A stretch of 64,000 bases of DNA. Source: Lumbricus rubellus. Its lineage: Eukaryota > Annelida > Clitellata > Crassiclitellata > Lumbricidae. Location of the stretch: assembly GCA_945859605.1 (NCBI GenBank), contig OX243824.1, positions 23,388,417-23,452,416 of the forward strand, given 5' to 3'. Numbering within the stretch: position 1 is the first letter of the stretch; the number at the start of each line of letters is the position of its first letter. Below the pieces are notes generated by a model. It did no database searches and was not told where the DNA came from. It was given only the letters and a program-made list of their open reading frames with translations. This document shows, one piece after another, positions 54,819-64,000 of the stretch. The position numbers were made by a program, and so were the translations under genes.

Positions 54819-55870
54819 ACTATAGACCTGTATGCCTTATGATAAGTTTTTGTATACAGACAACGCAAATTTTCTTGTGCAGCGTTTTCGTCTTGTATCA
54901 TCATAATTTATACTAAGGCTGTTGATACATTCGTCAAATGTTTTCACGCTTGATGCAGTTTAATTCCACAAAGTATATTTATTTAGATGCCGTTTACATT
55001 GTCCACGATGTCAGTAAACCGACCTGATAATTGGATGCATGATTAATTTTATGGAACATCAAAGCGCGGGTGTAGTAAGGAGGTCTGATATACATGTAGC
55101 CTATGATTCATTACAAGCAGTTATAGATCGCCTCAGGTGTTAGAGGCTGCAATAAAATTATATTAATATAATATAGGCCAAACGGTTATGCTAGACGTGG
55201 CCCATATTATTGTTTGCCTAGGCTATAGCATAAACATAAATTATATTTGTATTGTTATCAATATCAATATTAATGTTTGCATTAGAGTGGTATAATAGAT
55301 ATTATCGGGTGATTGAACGCAGAGGTTAACGATCGACAGTCTGTGACAACAGAGACCGATTTCGTCGTCAAAAATGTGCTTGGCATTTTTTTACAGTTCA
55401 ACATTTTTTGTTTGCACTGGGGTCTTTTAGATTTTAGAATACACTGTACGAGGGAAGACGCGGCAAAGAATGCATCCACACACGTGAATAATGTGCTGGG
55501 GATAGTGTCCGTGGGGTAATGTCCGTTAACCAACAAACACGGACCTTGCACATGACCTTTTCCTTTGTTTAGGCTACTAAAGGATCTTGAACTGCACGTG
55601 GCCTCGTCTAGCCCGGGTATGTATTGTATACTATAATAGGACAGGCCAAAGATCATCAGCCCCTTGGCATGCTATGCTCTCGTAGAGACCATGGCCAATA
55701 TCGACTACGTTATTCTCTGGTGCTGGTTGATACCAATATTGTTCAAGTCTTGTAGTAAACTGTTGACCCAATATTCTGTGTAGCTTGTCAGCATTACCAA
55801 AGAAAACCTACGTGTTCACAGGATCCATATTGCAATAAGGGACTCTCTTAGAACCCATAGGTTAATATTA

Positions 55871-56212
55871 TCAGTCAGCCAGTCAATCAGTCAGTCAGTC
55901 AGTTGGTTGATCAGTCAGACAGACAGTCAGCCAGCCAGTCAGCCAGCCAGTCAGTCAGTCAGTCCGTCAGCCAGTCAGCCAGCCAGTCAGTCAGCCAGCC
56001 AGTCAGCCAGCCAGTCAGTTAGTCAGTCAGTCAGTCAGCCAGCCAGTCAGCCAGTCAGTCAGCCAGCCAGCCAGCCAGCCAGTCAGTCAGTCAGTCAGTC
56101 AGCCAGTCAGCCAGTCAGCCAGTCAGTCAGTCAGCCAGTCAGCCAGTCAGTCAGTCAGCCAGTCAGCCAGTCAGTCAGCCAGCCAGTCAGCCAGCCAGTC
56201 AGTCAGTCAGTC
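55871..56212 (+). repeat. CAGT/CAGC tetranucleotide array
   Basis: About 85 units of CAGT with CAGC variants. All open frames through it (Ser-Gln-Pro-Ala-Ser type) reflect the repeat. Confidence 0.95.
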
Positions 56213-56800
56213 GATTTTTGCAGTCCATTAAGGCATCAACCTAGAAACGTTCTCACGACAACATCGACATAAGAACAACAGTTTACAATACTTTATACTC
56301 AAACTCAGTTGACATGTTTGCAAAGTAATAAACCATTTTTGAAACTGTAAATGTTATGGGCAATTATTTACTTCGCAGTTTAAATCCGTAATCTCTAAAT
56401 GCACCCCTTGATAAAACATGATAGTCTGTTAATCTCGAGAAACATCAGTTTTATATTACGTTGGCGTAAGGCTAGCTTATAATTATTGCAGCCTTCCATC
56501 TCACATTTCGGTGCATAACGAGACAAATATATTGGGTAAAAACGACTCGAGTTGTTCACTTATGCTTCACGAGCCCTGGTCATGATTATCGGCACACGGA
56601 GTAAAATAAACGAATACCAGATGTTCCTTATCAAGGAAACTCGCATTTTTTTTATTTGCCTTCCAGGATATACTACTCGTAAAGTGTACTCAGTTGGCGT
56701 CGGTCAACCGGTTTGTTGTATTAGCGAAATTCTTTTTTAACGCAAGAAACAATTTCGTTTCGTTTTATGCACCCAATATTTGCCCCTTTGGCATGTAGAA

Positions 56801-57192
56801 TCAGTCAGTCAGTCAGTCAGTCAGTCAGTCAGTCAGCCAGTCAGTCAGTCAATCAGTCAATCAGTCAGTCAGTTTGCATTACTTCATACAGACAGCCAGT
56901 CAGTCAATCAGTCAGTCAATCAGTCAGTCTGTCAGTCAGTTACTCAGTCAGTCAGTAAATCAGTCATTACTTCATACAGACAGCCAGTCAGTCAATCAGT
57001 CAGTCAATCAGTCAGTCAATCAGTCAGTCTGTCAGTCAGTTACTCAGTCACTCAATAAATCAGTCATTCGGTCAGCAAGTCGGTCAGTCAGTCAGCAAAA
57101 ACAATCAGACAGTTAGTCAGTCAGTCAGTCAGCCAACCAGTCAGTCAGTCAGCCAGTCACTTAGTCAGCCAGTCAGTCTTTCAGTCAGTCGG
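56801..57192 (+). repeat. CAGT array with higher-order repeat
   Basis: (CAGT)n with CAAT/CTGT variants. A roughly 90-100-bp block starting CATTACTTCATACAGACAGC is present twice (from about 56877 and about 56966). Confidence 0.9.
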
Positions 57193-57519
57193 TGTCATTT
57201 CTGCATGCGCAAGCTGTTATGCAGCCTTCATGAATATGCGAGAATTAAAGGAGTTTATTTATTATTGTAGCCCAAAATGTGTTTTATATCGTTTTGTGAG
57301 TAAGCTTATAAGCTTACGCGAGGGCTTGTTTATAAAATCATCGTAATTATCATAATTATTGTTTGTAGGCATTGTCTAAGTAAATGATAACTTTAAAATC
57401 GATTATGATGAAGAGTGCGCCTTTCATTATAATATTTGCCAAGCAGCTATGCAGTATGCATACATGATATAAAATGCAAACTCAGATTATTATTTAACAT
57501 GATCATGTTCATAATAATG

Positions 57520-57725
<206 letters not shown>

Positions 57726-57988
57726 CATCGCAGGTTCATCGTGGCCATCAATCGTTATAGGGCCTACTTGAACTTGGCCCAATACTCTGCTTCATATGAA
57801 GACCAGATAATTACAAAGGACATCGTTCATCTTTTAATAGGGATCAATAAATATAATTAGACCTTTTGAGCACGACCTATCAACAGAGCATTCGACCCCA
57901 CACCACAGGAAGCACATGCGTGCGTTGGTCAGTAGGCGTGTCAGCATGTGCGCATGAATGAACACGGTGTGTATGTTTGTATGTTTGC

Positions 57989-58192
57989 ATGTGCACTTGT
58001 TATAGCGCCCCTTCAATATCTCTCTACACAGAGGCGCTCCCGAATGCATCGGAGTTTCACGCCGAAGCGCTGAGCAATTGCTAGTAGAAGGGCTTGCCCA
58101 TGATCCGTATACGCGGCGACTTGAGGTGGATTTGAACCTGCAACCCTTTGGCTGCAAGGCGACGAACATACCCACTACACCACCGCCCTCAC
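57989..58192 (-). mobile_element. tRNA-derived SINE copy
   Basis: Reverse-oriented: GTTATAGCGCCCCTTCAA tail, CACAGAGGCGCTCCCGAATG, GTTTCACGCCGAAGCGCTGA, CTTGAGGTGGATTTGAACCT (box B complement) and CCACTACACCACCGCCC (box A complement). Nearly full length. Confidence 0.88.
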
Positions 58193-58229
58193 GAATGTGT
58201 GAGTGGGATTCTTCTTCTCTCTTTATTCC

Positions 58230-58560
58230 GAGCACTTATATAGCGCCCCTTCAAGAAACCTAGGCCTACTCAGAAGCGCCCCATTTTAGCCAGCCTCGGT
58301 TAACAGGAAAGTCTTCAGTGATTTATAGCACAGGTTTGATTGGTCTGAGGTATATATTATCAAGCACGCGGTACTACAGATAGGCCTAAGTATTAAGTAC
58401 TTCCCTTTAAGTACTTTACGTTGGATCCATTCCAACCGAGAAAGCTCCGCGTTACCTAGCAACCAATCAACCCCGTTGAACTAGCATGCTTCATTTCGTT
58501 GCAGAGCGAGGCACCAGACGCGCTGCAACGTCAGACATTAAGTAGCAGAGATGGCGCAGG
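58230..58560 (-). repeat. Dispersed GCGC-type repeat copy
   Basis: Starts TATATAGCGCCCCTTCAAGA and CTACTCAGAAGCGCCCC, then GGAAAGTCTTCAGTGATTTA, as in 44985-45340. Confidence 0.5.
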
Positions 58561-58754
58561 TACATGTAAAGATGGAGAGCAGCCAAGGATGCAGCAGCGT
58601 GTAATGAAAGCAGCATCCGATATGGAATACATCTGGCCATAGGCAACACATCGAGCATGCATGTAGAATTGCAGATACAGCAAAGGCCTACACTTAACAG
58701 AGGCGAATTATTTGGGAATTCGCCAAATCAGACGAACAGTTGAAGAAGAACCGG

Positions 58755-59035
58755 ACACACTCTCACAGACACGCGCACACACGCACAAGCGCGCACACAC
58801 ACGCACACGCAGACGCACAAACACACACGCACTCGCGCACACACACGCACACACATGCTGAGTTTCTGACCCATTCGAGTCTCACCATTCCTCCACAAGG
58901 GAGACTAACGGGGGTTTGAACAACAGTAACAGTGTTGAACACTGAACAGGCTGTTTATTGTCACATGTGTATGTGAGTGCGTGCGTGGTGTGTATGTATG
59001 TGTGAGTGCGCGCCGGCGTGTGTGAGTGCGTGCGA
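58755..59035 (+). repeat. CA-rich then TG-rich simple sequence
   Basis: CACACGCACAC tract at 58755-58855 and a TGTGTGAGTGCGTGCG tract at 58965-59035. The two are complementary and could form a loose hairpin. Confidence 0.8.
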
Positions 59036-59093
59036 GCGGGCGACTACGGTAAAACCCGGGCAATCCAATGGGTTAGTAGCGGTTGCGTTCAGA

Positions 59094-59191
59094 TGCCGAT
59101 GTGGACCAAAAGGCATTCAGGGATGTGTAGCACAGACACGACGGGAAATTTGACAGTAATTGACACCAGCGGAAAGAGTTTTCCTTCAAAC
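59094..59191 (+). CDS. Low-confidence candidate exon
   Basis: An acceptor-like GTTGCGTTCAG and a strong donor AACG|GTAAGC bound an open frame (MPMWTKRHSGMCSTDTTGNL...). No domain recognised and no partner exon found. It may be chance. Confidence 0.18.
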
Positions 59192-59296
59192 GGTAAGCAT
59201 TGGATGATAAAATACTGGTTCATGTATTTATTGGTCGGTGTGGTTTAACTTTAGTGGATGGACGACATTGGGGACTGGTGCAAAAGAAATCTGTAT

Positions 59297-59355
59297 GTGG
59301 GGCACGGTGGTGTAGTGGTGGCGTCGTTGCCTAGGAGCCGGAAGGTTCGAACTAA
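59297..59355 (+). mobile_element. SINE head fragment
   Basis: GGGGCACGGTGGTGTAGTGG and TTGCCTAGGAGCCGGAAGGT, truncated after box B. Confidence 0.75.
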
Positions 59356-59570
59356 ACTGGTCGAACTCCGCCACTGCTCAATGCTCATACTTTGGCAGTG
59401 CCAGCCCCACGCTTGGAGAAATTAGGAGGGCTACACTAATCATCCGTGATTTAACAGTGTTGTTAAACAGCAACAAGCAACTAAGCAGACCGCTGGCAGG
59501 TCATGAACAAGAATAGATCGAGTAGAGAACTTCGTGAGAGCGGCGCAAAGAAATTTTTAATAATATTAAG

Positions 59571-59572
<2 letters not shown>

Positions 59573-59622
<50 letters not shown>
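59573..59622 (+). repeat. TTA trinucleotide microsatellite
   Basis: (TTA)n, about 16 units. Confidence 0.95.
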
Positions 59623-59623
<1 letters not shown>

Positions 59624-60595
59624 CCTGCTCTCTGAATTGAGAATTTGGTTTAAAAATGTCGCTCGGCTTCAACATAGCTGCATGGGCTTACTTATTGTAT
59701 ATTGGCATTCCCACATTTGCTAGTCCCATGGCTGGCGAAAGTAGGAGGTCGACACTAATCATCCTTGACACGACATAGCACCACGTATAGTCTACATTAT
59801 ACTATTCTTCTTCTTTGAGTTCACTGCCCCCATTCTTCTGTGTGATATAGTATAGTAGAGCGTCCTAGAAGGGATTTTATTATCTAAAAGCAGTCGACCA
59901 TTGCACAGGCTACTACAATAGACCTATTATATAGGCCGAGATTTTCCCCGAATTGTGCAGTTGTAGAAATTATTATGGGCCACAGTCGTGCTGCTACCAT
60001 CATGCACAATGAATAAAATAGACCAACACTCGTTTCCAGCGATCAGATAACAACCTTTTGACCCAGTGAACTCGGAGTAATGAGTGTCCGGCTCATAAAT
60101 AATTAGGCCTATAATTCATGCACCAAACATAGTAAGACTATTCGCAATTTCAGTAGCAATGTCGTCAACGGGACCTTGGCATTAGTCGTCACCAAGATCC
60201 GTACAGGCGCGGCTTTTTAGCGCGCAGATGTAGGCTACACGCCATGTTCACTGTTCAGTTCTGAACGGAATTGTGCAGTTGTAGAAACTGCTGAATTCTT
60301 TATAATACCTTTCTCTGAGTAGCATAAAATTTAATGTATTTGGAATCCAAAATTCTTCGCTAAAAGTACATTACAGCACATCCTTGGGCTACTCTTGTAA
60401 ATTTTGAGCATGCAACATTAAGTGTTTTCGGTAAAGGTAGACAATAATATTGGACTTCTAACTTGCGAGCTTTGGTAAAAACATGGATGACCAGAGATCG
60501 TGATCCTTTTTACTCGGTTGGGTTAGAATAATACATAAAAAATTCGATTATCTAGTATTCTAGTACTAGACTACAAGGCACAGGAGAGGTGAGTG

Positions 60596-60858
60596 TAGGA
60601 CATTAGCCCCCTTTTTACATTTATGAGAGACTTTTCACAAAGAGTTGTTCTACAATTAATACCTTTGAATAATTTATAATATGCATATTAAACCTTCAAT
60701 TAACTTAGCATATTCTTACGATGTTAAACTAACGTGCAATGCATGACTGGGGGGCTAATGTCCTACCTGGGGGGGGGGCTTTTGTCCAGAGGGGTTAATG
60801 TCCGGGGGGCTTATGTCCGGGGGCTTTTGTCCGGGGTGGCTAATGTCCGTTTCCCGCT
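60596..60858. mobile_element. GGACATTAGCC-terminus MITE with tandem motif
   Basis: GTAGGACATTAGCCCCC on the left and GGCTAATGTCCGTTTCCCGC on the right. Between 60755 and 60850 are six or so GGGGGCTTATGTCC-type units. Related motifs occur at 16468-16535, 53669-53950 and 55505-55535. Confidence 0.65.
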
Positions 60859-61006
60859 ATATACAGTGGAAAAGAGTTTTGTTCTATATTTAGATCCTGA
60901 GGCGTGGTGACGCACGTATTCAATAGAAAGGCAGTAATTGTCACGCGGGTCAATGAAAAGTAGGTCAGACACAGGCCTATCTTTGAAATTTTCAATAGAG
61001 TAGGCT

Positions 61007-61339
61007 ATGAATCAAACTGGGGTCAGATCAGACTGTAAGCTTACCGCTGCAGAACTTTCGTCTTGCCACAAAGAAACTACCTGTGTGGGCGGAACACTTG
61101 AGATAGCAGATGACCTCCAAGGAAGTTCCTATGCTAGGCCTATCGGCTGCAGAAGGTTCACATGCACCCCAGGAACAATAAGCGCCTGCATGCCCCTTAC
61201 CATTCCAAAAGAAGTGCCTAGACGGCAGTGGACGCCCCTTACCTATCCAGGCTGTGCTGGTCAAAAAGTGGCAGGACGGCGTTCAAATTGTTTGTCCATG
61301 CTTTCAAGGAGTAGGTACATTCGGCCGAGTCATCACTAA
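61007..61339 (+). CDS. Uncertain Cys-rich open frame
   Basis: A 110-codon open frame with eight or so Cys (SDCKLT, LSSCHKETTCVGG, IGCRRFTCTPGTISAC, YPGCAGQ). No signal peptide, no recognised domain, and the opposite strand is open for 78 codons as well. Kept as a possible exon because the local GC content and Cys spacing differ from the surroundings. Confidence 0.2.
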   Translation: MNQTGVRSDCKLTAAELSSCHKETTCVGGTLEIADDLQGSSYARPIGCRRFTCTPGTISACMPLTIPKEVPRRQWTPLTYPGCAGQKVAGRRSNCLSMLSRSRYIRPSHH

Positions 61340-61627
61340 TGCAGGGATGTTACGGAATTTTTAAAACTGTTCAACCCATTCTTTCCCTTCCCATCCTCCA
61401 TGGTAATCGGAGGACAATGACCTCTTTTACTATGTTTAGCAGCACAACATCACAAATCCATTTAGAACTTCACTTTTTGTCAAGAACTGCAAGCTAAAAG
61501 GTAATGCATTGTTCACTCATGTGCAATGGATGCTGACGAAATTTAAGGCGCCGTGAATGAGTAGGCTACAACGTCTTCAGTCTTTTGTCGGATGGAAATT
61601 AGACTTGCTTAATTTTCTCTGAGGCTG

Positions 61628-61808
61628 AGACTTACATGTACTTCATTCTCCCCAAAAATGAAACTTGCGTTATACTCTCGGGCAATGAGACTTGCTTCAT
61701 AATCCATAGAAATGAGACTTGCCTCATTCTCCCTAGGAATGAGACATGCCTCAATCTCCCTGTGAATGAGACTTGTCTTATTCTCTCCGGGATTGTGACT
61801 AACTTAAT
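61628..61808 (+). repeat. 27-bp minisatellite, about 6 units
   Basis: Units AATGAGACTTGCCTCATTCT + CTCCCTAGG-like ends, giving a nine-residue NETCLILPR repeat in one frame. The open frame at 61636-61848 is explained by this repeat. Confidence 0.8.
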
Positions 61809-62136
61809 TCTTTTTCATCACCAAAGATGTCTGCCATTATTTTGTTAATCCGGTGGCAGACCAATGGTGCAGCTGAAGCTCTTCAAGACGGCTTCCGGAG
61901 AGACTATAACACTAAAAGTCTTCATAATACAGCAGTGGCGAAGTACATTACACTTCCACGTGACGTCTTTTTACGACCTCTACAGCTCTCGGACGTGAAG
62001 GGGCATTCCACGTGCCTCTTCTGGTCCGAAGGCTGTAGAGGTGATAAAACCTCTGTCTGGAAATGGCAAGCAAGATGGAAGTTTCATCATGGAACTAGGT
62101 TTACGATTCAGTAAACCATTTGGCTGATAAATTATA

Positions 62137-63140
62137 GGGTGTCTCGATAGGTCGTGAACGATTTTGAATGCAGACAAATATATGTCACACACATTATATT
62201 GTGGAAAGTTTTATACTGGCGGATAGGTTATTCAAATGAAAATGTTTACATGAAAAAATTAGATCACTAGCTCACTTAATCAAATTTTAGCGCCAATTTC
62301 CGTGACGTCATCAAATTCGTGCCAAGTAAACGTCCAGTTTAAGGTGTTCCGTGTCTGGGGTTCGGGTTCGGCATAAACAGTTGAATTAACAAAACTTCCT
62401 ATCATTCCAAATAAAACTTCAGTCACTTCGACTTATTACATCAATGAGATACTGGAGAAAGAGGTCAAACCCGCATTCCAGCGAAGTGTAGGCCTAGTCT
62501 GCGCCCAGTTAACAGCCACAAAAATGTTTCATAATAACGGCGAAGGATTATTTCAACAAGACGGTGCACGTGCAAACACATCAAAGGCCTCAGTCGAATG
62601 GTTGAACAAGAATATCAATGGATAGCCTACACCTCACCGAGGGACTGGCCGCCTAATTCGCCGGATTTGTCACCAATGGAAAATGTTTGGAGTATTATGG
62701 CGGCAACTGTTTATGCCGATACCGAACCCCAAACGACCTTAAAACGTCGGTTTTGTAAGGCATGGACATTAATAGGCCTACCTCTGACAACTCTGAAAAA
62801 TCTATTTGACTCGATGACTAATCGACTTGAGGCTGTAATAAAGAGTAAAGGAAGCATTACTAAATACTAAATGATAATTTGTATTAATTAATTATGTGTG
62901 GATTAACAATGATGGTCGTACAATATTGTTTTCGGCTTAATTGGACGTTTTTTGGCACGATTTTGATGACGTCACGGAAATTGGCGCTAAAATTTGATTA
63001 AGTGAGCTAGTGATCTAATTTGTTCATATAAACATTTTCATTTGAATAACCTATCCGCCAGTATAAAACTTTCCACATTATAATGTGTGTAACATATATT
63101 TATCTGCATTCAAAATCGTTCACGACCTATCGAGACACCC
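62137..63140 (+). mobile_element. Tc1/mariner element, internally deleted
   Basis: Inverted repeats over 200 bp long, starting GGGTGTCTCGATAGGTCGTG, flanked by TA (62135-62136 and 63141-63142). The arms include CACTAGCTCACTTAATCAAA and ACGTCATCAAA. 1004 bp, carrying a partial transposase. Confidence 0.93.
62415..62870 (+). pseudogene. Tc1/mariner transposase, C-terminal half, frameshifted
   Basis: Frame 1: TSTYYINEILEKEVKPAF, then GLFQQDGARANTSKASVEWL (QQDGA holds the second catalytic Asp) up to a stop at about 62624. Frame 2, from 62598: RDWPPNSPDLSPMENVWSIM (third catalytic region, ENVW type as in Tc1-like DDE elements) to the stop at 62870. The DNA-binding domain and first catalytic Asp are absent, so it cannot be autonomous. 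Confidence 0.9.
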
Positions 63141-63555
63141 TATATAATAGGAGGACGACCTTATAGGTGAAGTGTGTACATTATTGCGCATAACATCAGC
63201 TAGAGATGTAGAAAATGAATTCTTTTAGGTGTTATTGTTACCCATGAAAAAATTGCTATAATAATTATTATATAGACCTACCGTCGATAACAGAAACAGC
63301 TAGCCTTAACCTTCTGCTGGAAAAATTCCAGATGGTCAAACCCTCCTTCCGTGGAAAAGTGGGCGTTCGCTTATTTGGAATGTGACCATTGTCGACACTA
63401 CATTCTGAATAAGTCATTTGGTGAACTATGATGATATTAAACATTTTGAATAAGCAATAATTATGTAAGAAGTTTTCAGCCCCGTGTATTAGAAGATCCT
63501 TGGATATATTTAAACACAGGTCCACATTAAGTTTGCAATCCAATCGCCCTCCGAT

Positions 63556-63735
63556 CATCCATCCATCCATCTATCTATCTATCCATCCATCCAGTCATCA
63601 ATCCATCCATCAATGCATCCATTCACCAATCCATCCATCAATCAATCCGTCCATCCATCCATCCATTCATCAATCCATCCGTCAATCAATCCGTCCATCC
63701 ATCCATCCATCCATCCATCCATCAATCAATCCACA
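63556..63735 (+). repeat. ATCC tetranucleotide array
   Basis: (ATCC)n with CAAT and CTAT variants. The Ile-His-Pro-Ser frame is an artefact. Confidence 0.95.
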
Positions 63736-63914
63736 CATCCATCTATCTACCCATACGTCACTTTACAATGGTAATCAGATATTCTTATCGGTAAATTTCC
63801 GGCGTGCACCTACGTACATACATGACATACATGTATATGAATGCACGTAGGACTATAATTGCGTTTCATTTACACGATATAATTTTATTTTGTGGTTCTG
63901 TAGCAGTGCGAATA

Positions 63915-64000
63915 ATGGATGTGAGACGATACTTCAACCGGAAATACTTCACACTGTTACTGGTGGCAGTTTTCGTGGCCGTCATTCACGTCTACGACGT
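63915..64000 (+). CDS. N-terminus of a probable type II membrane protein (partial)
   Basis: ATG at 63915 opens MDVRRYFNRKYFTLLLVAVF followed by VAVIHVYD and runs off the window. A short basic cytoplasmic segment followed by a single hydrophobic anchor and no cleavage site is the layout of Golgi type II enzymes such as glycosyl- and sulfotransferases. An acceptor-like TTCTGTAG lies 12 bases upstream of the ATG. The enzyme class cannot be decided from 28 residues. Confidence 0.55.
   Translation, partial: MDVRRYFNRKYFTLLLVAVFVAVIHVYD

Noticed and set aside
55907..57116. Ser-Gln-rich 'proteins' of 60-121 residues
   Set aside because: Pure CAGT/CAGC simple sequence, all frames open.
57834..58235. 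133-codon minus-strand frame
   Set aside because: It lies over a SINE copy (57989-58192); the frame is a repeat shadow.
61827..62114. 95-codon open frame next to the mariner element
   Set aside because: No recognisable domain, no signal peptide, and no convincing splice sites; not distinguishable from chance.

Overview
This is nuclear DNA of an animal. It is AT-rich and gene-poor, with introns bounded by GT/AG, dense microsatellites, and many transposon families in several nested layers. The octamer TAGGCCTA and its relatives occur dozens of times in every part of the window, and TACATGTA words are also common. Together with vertebrate-style V-type immunoglobulin receptor genes, this suggests a marine deuterostome invertebrate, with an echinoderm as my best guess. 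That assignment is inference from sequence style, not proof. There are no bacterial genes, operons, rRNA or CRISPR arrays.

Genes. Two related immunoglobulin-superfamily (IgSF) type I membrane receptor genes can be assembled exon by exon. Gene A is on the minus strand (start 8372, stop 345): signal peptide, V-like Ig, second Ig, third Ig, then transmembrane segment and a very short tail; 5 exons, 1143 coding bases, 380 residues. Gene B is on the plus strand (32086 to 38464): signal peptide, V-like Ig, second Ig, 16-codon stalk exon, then transmembrane segment and an acidic tail; 5 exons, 918 coding bases, 305 residues. Every intron in both genes is phase 1, both reading frames close exactly, and Ig domains 1 and 2 of A and B are clearly paralogous. 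They are divergently oriented, about 23.7 kb apart, which suggests a small receptor family cluster. A third coding piece starts at 47245: a signal peptide followed by a Cys-rich secreted segment, whose reading frame is interrupted at 47538 by a transposon that itself carries another transposon. At the right edge (63915) the N-terminus of a probable type II membrane protein begins and runs off the window.

Mobile DNA. Much of the rest is transposable elements: a 5'-truncated CR1/L2-like LINE (about 1866-4063) split by a 656-bp hAT-type MITE with a perfect target duplication; a tRNA-derived SINE family (at least ten copies) whose 3' tail matches the 3' end of that LINE; three internally deleted Tc1/mariner elements, each keeping only the transposase C-terminal part; a piggyBac-like MITE in TTAA; and many non-autonomous hAT-type elements with 8-bp target duplications, several nested. 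Two MITEs with different termini share the same telomere-like minisatellite core.

Layout: 1-8.4 kb gene A with LINE and SINE insertions in its introns; 8.4-32 kb intergenic, TE-rich; 32-38.5 kb gene B, with large GAT and CATA microsatellites in its introns; 38.5-47 kb intergenic with mariner, hAT and unclassified elements; 47.2-49.7 kb the Cys-rich gene fragment with nested transposons; 50-63.9 kb repeats, SINEs, CAGT/ATC arrays and a mariner; 63.9 kb start of the next gene.
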